Below are positions 21,362 to 31,804 of a DNA stretch of 64,000 nucleotides, piece after piece. The position numbers and the translations under genes were made by a program. The notes below the pieces were generated by a model. It had not been told where the DNA came from. It searched no databases and worked only from the letters and a program-made list of their open reading frames with translations. Every line of letters begins with the position of its first letter. Within the stretch, counting starts at the first letter, position 1. Source of the DNA: Eutreptiella sp. 'Long Island Sound 2002' (taxonomy: Eukaryota > Euglenozoa > Euglenophyceae > Eutreptiales > Eutreptiaceae); assembly GCA_964036045.1 (NCBI GenBank), contig OZ038382.1, positions 82,621,918-82,685,917 of the forward strand, read 5' to 3'.

Positions 21362-22395
21362 GCTGCTTTGTAGTCCACGGTCTTCTTGTTGCGCAACAGG
21401 GGATGTTCTTCGCTCGCCGTATCCTCAGCATCTTTCACCCAGACCTCTTTTTCCTTGCCAGCAGGCACCGCCTTGTGGGACCCTGTGTCGCTGCTGGACC
21501 TACTGATTCGGGTGCCTTCCGGTGCTGATTGTGCGGGCAGAGTGACTGCGTGAGGCCTTCAGCTTGGTGTTGCTTCGTCCATATCATTTCCTTTGGCCCT
21601 CTTGCGACTCTCCTTTGCGCTGCTGATCCCTTACACCTTCCGCTTCTTGGTCATGTACTGTTCCATGGAAAAGTTCAGTCAGGCAGCCTTGGTGACCAAC
21701 TTGGCCTCTTCTTTCGTCCCAATCGCCTCCAGCTTCTTGCCTTTCTGCTTCTGCTGTCCCTCCAGGTACTCAGCATCCATAGACCGCAGCGTCTCCGTCG
21801 TCACAGGTCTGGCAGTGGGCCACAACCGCATTTCGTTCTTGAGGTTCCTGTGTGGTGTGGGATCGCGGTCCTCCATACTGGTCGCCAAACGTGTTGCCAT
21901 GGTATTGATGGGGAAGCGGCTCTTGTTGATGAGCTTAGGGGACCAACGGGGACAGTCCGCAATGATGGCGGTCAGGGTGTTGACCATCTTCTCCGGTGTG
22001 CGGTCCGGGTGAGGCATGTATGGCAGGCCGAGGCGCGCCAGACTCTCCCCGCTGTTGTCAATAGGCCTGAGGTTACCCGGACCGAGAAGCAGCATAAGTG
22101 CCCTCAGCCAGGAACTGATGAACCGCAGGTCGGTTGCCATGAACGCTGGAACTGTGCCTGTTGCAAAGGGCTGTCGACACAGCATCAACGTATACAGGGT
22201 GTGGTGCGTGTGGACAACATCACCCTTCTCTCGCTTGTCTCTGCCAGCCCAGAGACAAACGCCGCTGCCCACGAAGAATGGGATTGCGCGAACATTCCAG
22301 CTTCTGGTGAGGAGCTCCACGTTCGAGCACCAAGAAGGTCGCCACTGGATGGTCCTTGCTCCAACAAAAATCAGCAAGCAGGAGCTCTTCACCAA
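21178..22395 (-). pseudogene. Minus-strand unknown gene, C-terminal region with NLS-like motifs
   Basis: One frame runs from 22,395 to TAG at 21,178-21,180 with a few stops (about 21,677, 21,620, 21,560 and 21,350). The upstream part has ordinary globular composition (ATDLRFISSWLRALMLLLG, ARLGLPYMPHPDRTPEKMV, SFPINTMATRL-like text). The tail is disordered and basic, with KKRKV and KESRKRAKG matching monopartite nuclear-localisation signals, and ends in EDTIREFLDDFQ. It is the 3' end of the long minus-strand block. No catalytic motif is recognised. Confidence 0.5.
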
Positions 22396-23632
22396 CTAGT
22401 GCACCACGAGTTTGCGATGGGAGGTGTGTCGTCAGATGTCTCACACAGGAAGATGCCTGCTCCAGTGCTCACGACCGCCTCGGGACTGTAGGACGTGACG
22501 ACTTGCGCCTTAGCCTCCTGGTACACAACCTTGATGAAGTCCACATATTGCTTTATGTCCGAGCAGACGGTAACCTGCCCGTCTGGTGCATTGATGTCCA
22601 CCCTCAGGCACTCACGATATCGTGCGAAGTCTGGAGAGGTCCAGAAATTGGCCTGCGTGGCGACATCGCACTGGAGGTCTGCACCCGCTTTGGCGTTCTG
22701 CGCTCTCCGCCCCGTGCAAGCTGGGTTCCGCCACGCCGCGTTGCCGAGCTTCCTCAGTTGGCGAACAGTTTCCTCATTCTATGTGTAATGAAAACGCATG
22801 TGACATTGGAGAACTTTCGCCGATTTCGGCTACATGGCTACGACTGATGCAAAAAAGGCATACTTTGGGATGAATGGACATAATCATTCTCGGTGTGCAG
22901 GATCTGCAGTGACACCAGGTACGCAACCTCAATGTTATGCGGAGCCCGTGAGACGTCCCCATGCAATGCGAGACCATAATGGGACGGGTCACACAACTGG
23001 TCAAGAAGCTGAAGGCACAAACGGTCGTCAAAGTTGGAGTACTCCTTGAACAGTGCAGCGCTCAGTGCATTTTTGTGCTCCAACTCCCTGCACGCAGCCA
23101 CCAGCAGATCTCTCTTCTGGTGCAGGTCCATAGCAGTTGTGATACGCGCTAAGCGGGCGCACATGCGGATGCAGTCCGCGCCCTGTGCAGTGAATAGCGT
23201 GCACAATGAGTAATGGTCCGCGCAGTTACGTTCGACACCACCGTATGAGAGCATACCTCCTGTTTGCAGGTGCGTCCCTCTCTGCCCTTATGAGTCTGGA
23301 ACCCGAGGTGGTCCACGTTACCAACGATATCTGGTCCGGACAGTGTGCCACGTCCGCCCCAATCCCTCCCTCTTAGGTCACGGCATTTTCGCACGAACGA
23401 GTCAACCACCTCGCAGAAAAACGTCTCCGTGGACATGCGCTGCAGTCGCCGGTGCAAACCCGCGGGCGTGTGGAATACAACGAGTGGAGTCCCCCGCTGG
23501 GGTATCTGGAATTGACGTGCCTCCTGTTTTGTTGTATGTCCGCATCCTCGAAGTAGTGCCCTCGTGGATCGTAATCTGAACGAAGCTGGTATGCACCGTG
23601 CTGGCCCCCACTACACAACAGCAGATTGTTTG
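22389..23632 (-). pseudogene. Minus-strand unknown gene, middle segments
   Basis: Open stretches in different minus frames follow each other: 23,632-23,402 (GASTVHTSFVQITIHEGTTS), 23,430-23,149 (MSTETFFCEVVDSFVRKCRD), 23,254-22,838 (DLHQKRDLLVAACRELEHKN and YGLALHGDVSRAPHNIEVAY) and 22,601-22,389 (APDGQVTVCSDIKQYVDFIK). Their compositions look like real protein, unlike the opposing plus ORFs. Whether the frame changes are introns or decay is not resolved. The segment at 23,632 continues in frame into 27,064 once the intervening retrotransposon is removed. Function unknown. Confidence 0.5.
23617..23632. repeat. Left target-site duplication of the non-LTR element
   Basis: AACAGCAGATTGTTTG occurs here and again at 27,048-27,063, directly after a poly(A) run. 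This is the signature of target-primed reverse transcription. Confidence 0.93.
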
Positions 23633-24353
23633 TGCATCCCCACCCGCTGACGACCCCAGTGATTGGTCTTCGGTAGTCCGTCACCTTGCCCGTCAAGCCA
23701 AACGGCGCTCCAAAGTCTTTTATAGGAGAATAAAGCATACACTGCTGGCACCCCCATCCCAATCAACCCTGCCAACCCCCACACGCAAAATCCAACGCAT
23801 TTTGCAGCGTAATACCCCATGGTCCTCCAATGCCATGGATCACGTCCCGCTCCACCAACGCCTCCTTGATGTACCCCCACCCACCCTGATGGACCTCCGT
23901 AAACTAGCACGTGCATCACGAAAGAAAATCCCCAGGACCAGACCAAGTACCCCCATACCTCTTATACATCCTCCCCGACGCGGCTTTCAAGCTAGTGCAT
24001 GAATGTTTGGTCGCGTGCTACAATGAGGGCTATTTACCTGACGATTGGCTCATCTCTAAACCTTTTGCATTTTTAAAGGCAAAGGGAAATGGCAAGACCC
24101 TGATAGGTGGCACCCCATAGCAATGAGGAACTCAGTCTACAGACTGTTTATGCGATTGATATACTCACAGTTATACCCCCTCATATACCCCAAGTTACAC
24201 TACAGACAGTTCGGCGGCAAGCAGGGCGTCTCCACTGCCCACGCTACACAAATTTTCCTAGACGACTTGGAGAAAATGGGACCGACAGAGGCCATTCTGG
24301 CCTTCGACCTCTACCACGCCTTCGACAGCCCCCCCAAAACTCCTAATCCGTGA
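23633..24353 (+). pseudogene. Non-LTR reverse transcriptase, N-terminal half, three frames
   Basis: Successive open stretches: to 24,002 (WSSVVRHLARQAKRRSKVFY), then 23,911-24,120 with SPGPDQVPPYLLYILPD and EGYLPDDWLISKPFAFLKAKG (RT fingers region), then 24,123-24,353 with YRQFGGKQGVSTAHATQIFL and motif A, AFDLYHAFDS, which holds the first catalytic Asp. The frame changes near 24,115 and at the C7 run near 24,331. Motif order matches LINE-type RT. The preceding endonuclease is missing. Confidence 0.88.
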
Positions 24354-25848
24354 CGACCTAGACAGACTGGGAACCCCGCTCCTGCTACTGCGCATAAATT
24401 CCCTGGTAATGGAGCGAGGATCCACATTCCTGCGAGGGGCGGAGGATGTCGTCTTCAGGACGACACACCGGGTTAAACAGGGCTGTCCCCTCTCCTGTTT
24501 CCTGTTTGTTGTGGTCTTCGACATCCCCCTGAGGGTATTGGACCAGCACGGTATTACTTTTTCGGCATATGTCGACGACATATGCTCTCCTGGCCCCCCC
24601 CCGATGCAGTCAGCAGCACTGTGCAATTGTGCAGGCCGCCCTCAGCCTTATTGCCTGCCAACTGAACGTTGTCAAAAGCGAGGCCTTCCCCATGAAGTCC
24701 TGCCCCCACCCGCGCCAGTCCTGCCAAAGTACTGCCACCCGCCATGCGCTCTACAAGCGTCAGATGCCTCACTGTGGACTGCTGTGCCAGCGCCCGAGGC
24801 GCCAGATTGGAGCACTCAGGTTCCGCACTCCTTCGCTTCAGTTCAGCACCTCATGCACTTGGGTCACCCCCTGACAGCCCAGCTCAGCGTTGACACTGCA
24901 GTCAGTCTGATCCTCAGTGAGCTGCGTGCACAGTTAAACGAACTACACTCCCAGCCCATTCAAGTGATAAACAGGATCCTGCTGATAAACACAATGGTAC
25001 TGCCCCGGCTCATTTACCGGACCGAATGCCTACCGCTGACGACGGATCAACTGTACGCCTTCACTTCGCTGCTGGAAAAGTTCGTCCTTAGTGTCCTGGG
25101 CCTCCCATCCCTGGTCGCCAAGAAAACATTGTACACACACCGCAGCCGTGGTTTAGGAATGGGATACTTCCCCGTCCTACATCCGACCAGAGTGTTGGAT
25201 ACCGTACAAAGGAACCCACATCTCCGCACCATGTCCACACGACCCCAGCACCAACTGTCCCCATACAATGTCTTTCTGTCAGCCCTATCGCTACTCGGCC
25301 CGGATACTGAGACCCGACAACCCCCCATACATACTGCATGGCGTGCCACAACAGTCCTGCACACAGCAACATCGCTCACCCATGTTGCCGGGCTGCTTGT
25401 GTACCTGCTCCCCTCGGATTATCGCCCGGATGCAACGTATACCGACGGCAGCAAATCGGGACGCCCCCCCTCGGCCGGTGCTGCAGCCCTACTGCGAGAT
25501 GGTAGAATGGCAGTTTGTCGCGTGCCTGGTGTGCCCAATTCCTACAAAGCTGAGCTAATAGGCGTCTTACTGGGCTCACATCTGTCAGCCGCACACGAGC
25601 GCCTCCGCCTGGACTGCCAAGGAGCCATTGCCTCTGCACAGGGTACCGGCCGGCCAATTCGCCAGGCATTCTGGGTCGCGAAAGTGCGCTCCTCTCTCTC
25701 CTCCAAAGGTCAAACCCTAGAGTGGGTGGAGGGACACACAGGTAACACCCACAATGAAGTTTCTGACGAATATGCCAAAATTGGCACTGAGCCCCCCCCC
25801 CCCCCCAGCACGGAGGACCAGCCCCTGGGACGTGATCCGGGTAGGTGA
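24337..25848 (+). pseudogene. Non-LTR RT C-terminal half plus RNase H
   Basis: Continues RT in frame: VKQGCPLSCFLFVVVFDIPL (motif B) then ITFSAYVDDICS, with the catalytic YVDD at 24,568-24,579. A thumb-like region follows, with INRILLINTMVLPRLIYRTE. From about 25,435 an RNase H domain is clear: YTDGSKSG, KAELIGVLLGSHL, LDCQGAIASA and WVEGHTGNTHNEVSDEYAK, giving the D-E-D-D set with a His. RNase H degrades the RNA of the hybrid in this LINE class. A C9 run near 24,595 falls just after YVDD. The frame breaks at the C14 run 25,793-25,806. Confidence 0.92.
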
Positions 25849-26413
25849 GATATTCCTCCCGCCGCACAAAGTGTGGACACACGACCTGTCCCCGTCACAC
25901 TCTCACAACTCGTTTCATCCCGCCTCCTGGCGCCCCCTCCGCTTTCGACGCCTCGCATGGCACAAATGGCTGTTTGGGCTCCAGTCTCGCCAGGGATATG
26001 CACACTACGCCACCTTTTGGACTGACGCACCAGGCAAGACCGAGTGCCCCCACTGTAAACGCCGACAGAATCTCAGTGTGCATGGAGTACTCGCCTTTTG
26101 TGCACCCATCCACCCCCTTGTGCGCGCGTGGCTCTCAGCCTGGACTGTCAGCCCACACATTCGGAACTGGCGCCAGACCGTGTGCCGCAATGACCTCCGC
26201 ATCGCCAGCCGTCTGGCAATTCTCCGCTCGCTCTACCACTACCTTCGGAACCGCCTCGGCGGCCTGCGGGCAGTCCGTAAAGAAGTGGGCCATTTCCAGC
26301 AATCCGCCCTCGACGCCGTCACAGCTGCCCTCTCCCATGCCATCCCAACAAAGCCCCAAACCAGGCCCAACCCGTTTGTCGCCTCTGACTGGACTGGTCC
26401 CATGCATCTGTAG
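25754..26413 (+). pseudogene. Non-LTR C-terminal domain with CCHC knuckle
   Basis: A different frame from the RNase H part, reached across the C14 run. It encodes HKVWTHDLSPSHSHNSFHP, WHKWLFGLQSRQGYAHY, then a zinc-knuckle-like CPHC...H...C (C-x2-C-x8-H-x5-C, TECPHCKRRQNLSVHG) and a helical tail to TAG 26,411-26,413. C-terminal knuckles of this kind are common in LINE ORF2 and probably aid RNA binding. The ORF start inside the RNase H region is an artefact of the overlapping open frame. Confidence 0.85.
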
Positions 26414-27047
26414 TCCACCCCCCTCACCGCCCCGCACCCCCCCCCAGATATGCCCCTGTGCTGTCGTCCCTCCTTCTGGTGTGCAGAACCCTCGCATCAC
26501 TGACCGGCAGCGCCACGCTACGAGAAGCCCTAATCTAAGTGGGATCCTGCCATCAGGGCCTCTACATAGAGACTACAGGCCCTCGCTCCCTGCGAACCTC
26601 TCAGGCGAGATACAGTACACCACTGATCCGTGTTGCCTTGCTTGTGCTGACAGCTCTGCCCCCCCTTCCCCCATCGGCTCCTCTGATTTCGCTTTACTAT
26701 TCTTTGTTTCCATCCCCTGACTGGATGACCCCTACACTCCACAGCAAGTGGGGCTGCCCCTCTCCTTCACTTGCACCCTGTATGACTGGTCTCACGGTAC
26801 CGGCAACCTCCAGCCCGCCAGGCACCCCTTCCACTCTGTCACCCCCGGGTACAGCAGTAGGGCGTATGCTTGTGGTGATGCCGCCATGTCTATTTTCTCT
26901 TCTAAACTGCAAAGTCGTGCACTGTGCCGCTAACCTGCAGCCCGTTGTCACCATGACCCACTGTCCCGGGATGAGGGTCAATCGTTGTATGATGGGCTAA
27001 CCCAGGACGAGGCACTGTATCATTGGACTTTGTTTTACAAAAAAAAA

Positions 27048-27063
27048 AACAGCAGATTGTTTG
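27048..27063. repeat. Right target-site duplication of the non-LTR element
   Basis: Identical to 23,617-23,632; it follows the A11 tail, with which its first two bases overlap in the A run, so the exact boundary may shift by a base or two. Confidence 0.93.
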
Positions 27064-28061
27064 GGCACAGAAAGAGGGCGCAAAATAATTTCCCCCGGTT
27101 GTGTTTCGGGGGCAATGCACTCCACATAGGATTTTATGGGGTCCAAAAATTCCAAAACCAGCTACAGTCAGAAATACTACTTCTTTTGTCAAATTCTACC
27201 ATAAAGAGGATATTTTCCGGAGTAAGCCTCCCCCCCCACCATCCAAATTGGAAATTTTGCAGCCCCTAGATCGACAATGCAGGCTTGATTCCATCTAAAA
27301 TCGGCCGTATCTGAGAAATATGACATTCACCACCTAGTTGCGAATAGCAGCTTTTGTATAGCTCAAACCATACATGTTTGTTTCTGGTACAACGAGCGTT
27401 CCACAACCGGTAACGTACATACCGTCATCTCTGGGACCCGTGCAGTAAATCAGCCTGAAGAGGCCATTCCGCCTGAACAACTCCTTCACCTTCAGCAGCC
27501 TGGCACTGTTGATCCTCGGGCTCTGCCCATACTTCATCTCGGTGCTGAACTTCACCTGGAGGATGTTGAAATCCTCCGTGGATTCGACCCACATCGCAAC
27601 TTCATCCGCTGCTCTCTCCCAGTATGTGGTGGTGCTCGGCAGAGGTATCAAATCATGTTCAGGTAATGCATGTCGTGGGGGCAAGGGTTGCGCTCTCAGC
27701 TGCAGTGTTGCCAGGCTAGCCTCCATGGCCCGCAGTGGGGCCTTGGTCTCCCCAATCTCGCGTCTGCGCTGCCTCACTATCCTCTTGATGTCCCGTTGCC
27801 TTTTTTTTTCCTTGTTTTTAGCGTCATCCTCGTGGTCATCCTCATCCTCGTCTCCGACGCTACCAGAGTCTGTGCTCTCGGCCGATGAGCGGGTTCCTCC
27901 CACCTGCTGATCATCATCGACTGGTTCTCCTCGGGCACTGGCACGTCGGAGGGAGTGAGGTCGACGTCCTCAGGGGCATCCTCACCCATTGCAGCGTCAG
28001 CAGCAGTGTTCGTTGTAGTGGCAGGAGTCTCGTTTGCAGCGGGTGTGTCAACCGCAGGCAT
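27064..28061 (-). pseudogene. Minus-strand unknown gene, segments right of the retrotransposon
   Basis: 27,192-27,064 reads KEVVFLTVAGFGIFGPHKIL and runs on, across the virtual empty site, into the segment left of the insertion. 27,903-27,334 is a 189-codon ORF: an acidic start (SVGDEDEDDHEDDAKNKEKK), a basic helix (RDIKRIVRQRRREIGETK) and a globular end (STEDFNILQVKFSTEMKYGQ, FRLIYCTGPRDDGMYVTG) to a stop at 27,334. 28,061-27,880 reads AMGEDAPEDVDLTPSDVPVP in another frame, an acidic linker. The mix suggests a nuclear or particle-associated protein, but no domain is recognised. Confidence 0.5.
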
Positions 28062-28601
28062 TTACGGGTCATCCTCGGTGAACAGGGGTCTCTCCAGTGA
28101 CTCGGATACCAGCAGCGTGTCGCCCAAGGCCTGATTGTTGTCACCCATGAGTTGTGAAAACAACTACACTAAGAATACAGCGAAGTTCATGTTCCAATCA
28201 GGTGCACGGCAGTTTGGAAGCAAAATATGGGTAGGAAGCGACAAAAAACAGCCCAAACTGCAGCCACCAACACACAATGTCACGGGGTGTTCGGCAGATC
28301 CGAGATTTCTTTCTACACACGTGCGCAAGCAAAGACCCTGGAGGGTGACTCCGAAGTGTCAGCCACCTGAACAATTCGCTAAAAGCTGTTGGCATGCTAC
28401 TGAAATCCGAACATTCCAGAATGAATCTGCTGGCGAAACTGCATTTGGTTTGTAGTATCATCGATGGCTAACGATTTCAGTCATGGGGAGAATGAAAAAA
28501 AAAGAGAAAAATCGGAATTCGCTTGATGCCTTTGGAATAACCAGTAAGGGTATACATATAAGTGTAATCTTCCGACCTATGGGAGGGTAAACTGAAAACT
28601 A

Positions 28602-28674
28602 TTGGTCCCGGGATTCGAATCGTGATGCACAAAAAGGGGTAAAATAAGGGCCCTGTGCGCTACCGCCAGACCAA
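28602..28674 (-). repeat. tRNA-like / SINE-like element with pol III boxes
   Basis: On the minus strand TGGTCTGGCGG (28,673-28,663) fits an A box in 10 of 11 positions and GATTCGAATCC (28,621-28,611) a B box in 10 of 11, 41 bases apart. The ends TTGGTCT and GGACCAA can pair as a 7-bp acceptor-like stem over 73 nt. The T-arm and D-arm do not fold properly, so a functional tRNA is unlikely. It sits in a non-coding gap of the minus-strand block. Confidence 0.35.
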
Positions 28675-28749
28675 GTAATTGCACATGCGTGTAGGGGTAC
28701 ATAAAGGATGACACGACAGCCCTCCTTTCGCCGAAATCGGTGCAACCGT

Positions 28750-29140
28750 TTTAGGCGAAATCGTTCAGCGAAATCCGAGAAAAAATGCAGTATGCCCATC
28801 CCTCGTTGCCAGCATCGTCAACAGGTACGGCATCATTGCGGTGTGCATGCTTCCTGCTCACCTTTGGTCTCTGCATGGTTATTTTCAGAACCCGGACACC
28901 GTCCCCAAAGCGCTTCAAAAAATTGTCCCACCTAGCACGCACCTCCTGTTGCATCCCTACCTGTACAGCGAGTCCTGGAACTTCCCTCTGCAGTAGGTCT
29001 GAGACTGATTTCCTCGCTGGAGCAAAGAATAATGTGTGCACGGCATTTAGTGCCATCATCTGTGGGCTGGCGCTGCCCGAGCAATCAGCAAAGTCACCAG
29101 AGAACACAAAGGCAGGTGACTACACATACGTCCCTGTACC
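28750..29140 (-). pseudogene. Minus-strand unknown gene, probable exon
   Basis: Reads ALNAVHTLFFAPARKSVSDL, QREVPGLAVQVGMQQEVRAR and WDNFLKRFGDGVRVLKITMQ, then CCAAAG followed by GTGAGC at 28,861, a good splice donor, after which the ORF loses protein-like character. CCCACAG just before the start of this stretch is a candidate acceptor. If so, the exon runs from about 29,050 down to 28,862. It belongs to the long minus-strand block; function unknown. Confidence 0.4.
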
Positions 29141-29560
29141 GGTCCGCTGCCCTTTTATCAGACCAAAGAACGGCACTTTGTCTTCTTCAATGAGTCAAAG
29201 GAGACACTGCAGGCAGCTCGCAATCTCGACTGGGTCGCGGGCTCGGAGATGCACAGGGGTTTGTCCCGGACTTGGAGATGTACGCAGACTGTGCCATTGG
29301 GCATACCAGTGTTTGACGGATTGTGCAGCCTTGTCTTTCGTGGTGATACAAGAGAAAGGGGACAGCAGACTTTGGCACTGTTCCTCCACAAATACTGCTG
29401 CTGGCAGAGCATTTTAAACGTCGTTCCACATGGCCAAACCAAAATACAGGGCATTCACGTACAGGTCGTGGGTGTTCCCCCTCAGCAACAGGATCAGCAG
29501 CAGCGCATAGCGCATGTCCTCACCGGCGTACTGTCCGGTCCCGGGACTTCTTTGCACCTA
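29132..29560 (-). pseudogene. Minus-strand unknown gene, segment with hydrophobic helix
   Basis: One frame reads SPGTGQYAGEDMRYALLLIL then LYVNALYFGLAMWNDV, a TAA, VEEQCQSLLSPFSCITTKDK, AQSVKHWYAQWHSLRTSPSP, RDPVEIASCLQCLL, a TGA, then EEDKVPFFGLIKGQRTGTGT and a stop. The two internal stops break an otherwise convincing protein. MRYALLLILLL is hydrophobic but short for a membrane segment. It was found by reading through stops; the apparent ORFs in the other two minus frames are weaker. Confidence 0.45.
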
Positions 29561-29995
29561 GGTACACTCTGGGACCAGAATACCTAGCTTGATGATTGCA
29601 GTAATGAAGCGGCGAATGAGGACCAAGAGGCTCTGCAGGCGGTTTTTGATCCCCTGCACCTTCTGAGGGGCTCCAACGGGCCGTGTCTTGTCTGCGCATG
29701 CAAGTGCAAGTGGTGTGTGCCCTGCAGCATGGAAAACTGCTAGCATGATCCGCTCCAGCTCTCGGAGCTTAGGAAAATAGTACACCGTTGTGCGTCCCGG
29801 TTCGTTGAGGAACGATGAGTACTGCAGGGTTGTAAACCGTGGGCGGAACTGGCGTGGCAGGAGACCACCACAAGATTGTAGGCATGCCGGATACCAAAGA
29901 GCAAGGGCAGGGAGCACATCAGTGTGTGCATGGGAAGGTCGGCACAGGGCCTCCAGTAGGCTGCTCATAGCAGCCTATAATAGATTTCCCAAACC
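29558..29995 (-). pseudogene. Minus-strand unknown gene, segment
   Basis: A candidate acceptor (ATTATAG at about 29,972) precedes an open frame reading SLLEALCRPSHAHTDVLPAL, YSSFLNEPGRTTVYYFPKLR and ERIMLAVFHAAGHTPLALAC, ending IKLGILVPECT and a stop. Composition is globular. The preceding segment (29,919-30,344) overlaps it in another frame, as expected if an intron of roughly 60-70 nt separates them. No domain recognised. Confidence 0.45.
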
Positions 29996-30860
29996 ACGAG
30001 TATGGGCGACATGGGCTGGTTAGCAGAACGGAGCCTGCAGAGGGTGAGTGTATGGCAGTCATCATCCCCCCTGTCTCGCTGATGTTATACTCTCCCAGGC
30101 TCTGTGGTACCCATTTTACCCCAGTCCGTACGAAGCGTACTACATCGAGGTGCACACGCAGCGTTCTGTATGGATGACGGGCGGACACCAGACGGTCTAC
30201 CACGTTTGTGAACATGGCGAGACAGCTGGCAAGGTCTTCGGCAGCTGCTGCGGCCAGGCGTGGGAGGTCGATCGGGTCTTGCCAGGGGACGCTGTTTGGG
30301 AGGTGCACGCCTGTGCATGCTGCGGTAGCTGTTCCGACCAGCACTTATAACGGAAATCTGTGTCTGGCTGCGTATCAAAGACGAGCCGTTTGTCTTTGTC
30401 CAGCCACAGGAGAAATTCCAGGGCTGGTTGTATCTGTGCCAACTCCCGCTGCCGCACCTCTGCCCGTGCTCAGGGGCCCGGCCGACTGGAGGAGCACAAC
30501 AGTCGCTGCTGCCCCACAATCCTTTGCTGAGGCCGCGTCAGCGTGTCAAACTCCATGTGATTGGCAACATTGCGCTGCGCGACCGTCAGCTTGGCAAGCA
30601 TGCTGCACGCTCGGAGGAGGGCCATAACGTGTGGGGCTATGCGGCCTAGCCACAGGGCAGTTTGTCTTCAGGGCCAGTCGGCATGCAGCCGCTCCAGCGT
30701 CGGCGCTCGGTACAGCCGGAAGGAGATGGCAGAGCTGACAAATGCCGCCGCATCAGGATTGTCCTTAGCGGCTGCCTCGAGAATGGACCAGCCGCTCTGG
30801 TGGGTTGCGGTCGCACGGAAGGCTGTAAGACGCCGTCCAAGTAAGGGCTACTGGATGATC
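29996..30860 (-). pseudogene. Minus-strand unknown gene, helical segment with two TGA stops
   Basis: One frame runs LTAFRATATHQSGWSILEAA, FVSSAISFRLYRAPTLERLH, a TGA, LWLGRIAPHVMALLRACSML, EFDTLTRPQQRIVGQQRLLC, a second TGA, then QPALEFLLWLDKDKRLVFDT. At about 30,340 it shifts to a frame with PWQDPIDLPRLAAAAAEDLA, SCLAMFTNVVDRLVSARHPY and LRVHLDVVRFVRTGVKWVPQ. The content is Leu/Ala/Arg-rich and helical. The stops are CGA- or TGG-like changes in an otherwise continuous protein. Function unknown. Confidence 0.45.
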
Positions 30861-30875
30861 GGGTTTCGCTATTTG

Positions 30876-31786
30876 GTTGCCAGCTGTGGTTCCAAAGTCA
30901 TGGATGGCACAATCTGCAGCATGCACGTACAACATGCAAGTATTGGGTGCGAAGACTGTATTGTGCAACTATCCAGGATGTACTTCGTGGCCACAAGTGC
31001 AGACGTTTGGACCACAAACGAGATCACGTTGAAGCCACCAAGTAGCACACCGAGCGTGCACCGATGCGATTGACCATCTGTCAGGGTGACCTTTGCCTCT
31101 GAGGCGCCTGGGGGGGTGTAGTTCTAACCTGAGGCCATTGACCTAGATGTCGGTGGCACGGTGCACCGCTCGACCACACATTTTTTGTAGGGTATCTGAC
31201 GGCAGGGGTGCAGCACAGATGGTTGAACACCTGTCAATGCAGGAATGGTAAGCCCATGGCGAAGAATGTCCGGAAAGTACATACAGAGACAGTGTAAGCA
31301 GTGCCAGCGGCGGCGGCATGACGTGTTGTATCGGGGGACATGACGTATCAGGGAGAACCGCACGGGAAGCAAGACCGACATCCCCAAACCCCTCATGACG
31401 CAGGTTGGCACTTGTACGTGCAGTGGTGTCAACCACTTGTGAAGGTCAGGGTAATGAACATCCAACCATCGTTTGAGCCATGATTGTGTGGTCCGAGCAC
31501 GGTACCATAGTATGAAAATGTACTTCCTTCCCGTCTGCTGTGCCTGCCTGCTGGCTGGTAGCCACCTGTCGGCAGCAAATGCCTGACGGGCTGCCAGTTC
31601 AGCCTGGCCCTTTACGTGCTTGCTTTGCATCCCTGCCCCCTTGTCCTCCTGTCTTGTCCCCCCGTGGAAAGAGGCGGGGGTGATTCGGGTGGGATGCTTC
31701 CAATGCATACCATCAGCCTGGCAGGCAAAGCGGTGTATTGCAGAGGGTGGTGAAGGGAGTTCCAGTTGGTTAAAAACACATGACAC
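30876..31786 (-). pseudogene. Minus-strand unknown gene, possible OB-fold-like end
   Basis: A 220-codon ORF (31,786-31,124) with MHWKHPTRITPASFHGG, GRKYIFILWYRARTTQSWLK and RWLDVHYPDLHKWLTPLHVQ, ended by TAG at 31,124-31,126. The same frame continues NYTPPGASEAKVTLTDGQSH, then VISFVVQTSALVATKYILDS to a stop near 30,876. The last part, a TLTDGQ turn followed by alternating hydrophobics and KYIL, is loosely like RPA-type OB-folds; this is a weak resemblance. A second minus frame (31,436-31,143) is also open, so the true frame between 31,140 and 31,440 is uncertain. Confidence 0.4.
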
Positions 31787-31804
31787 ATTTTTGAAAAGAC
31801 ACGT

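Larger units (their letters stand above)
23633..27047 (+). mobile_element. 5'-truncated non-LTR retrotransposon, 3.4 kb, poly(A) tail
   Basis: Flanked by identical 16-bp direct repeats and ending in an A11 run, the element holds RT, RNase H and a C-terminal zinc knuckle on the plus strand but no endonuclease, so it was truncated at the 5' end on insertion. Bases 26,414-27,035 are a pyrimidine-rich 3' UTR with C runs. It lies antisense to the coding block it interrupts. Coding is spread over several frames, with switches at or near C-rich runs, so this copy is dead. Confidence 0.92.

Noticed and set aside
28602-28674. Functional tRNA gene
   Set aside because: A and B boxes and end pairing are present but D- and T-arms do not fold; kept only as tRNA-like.
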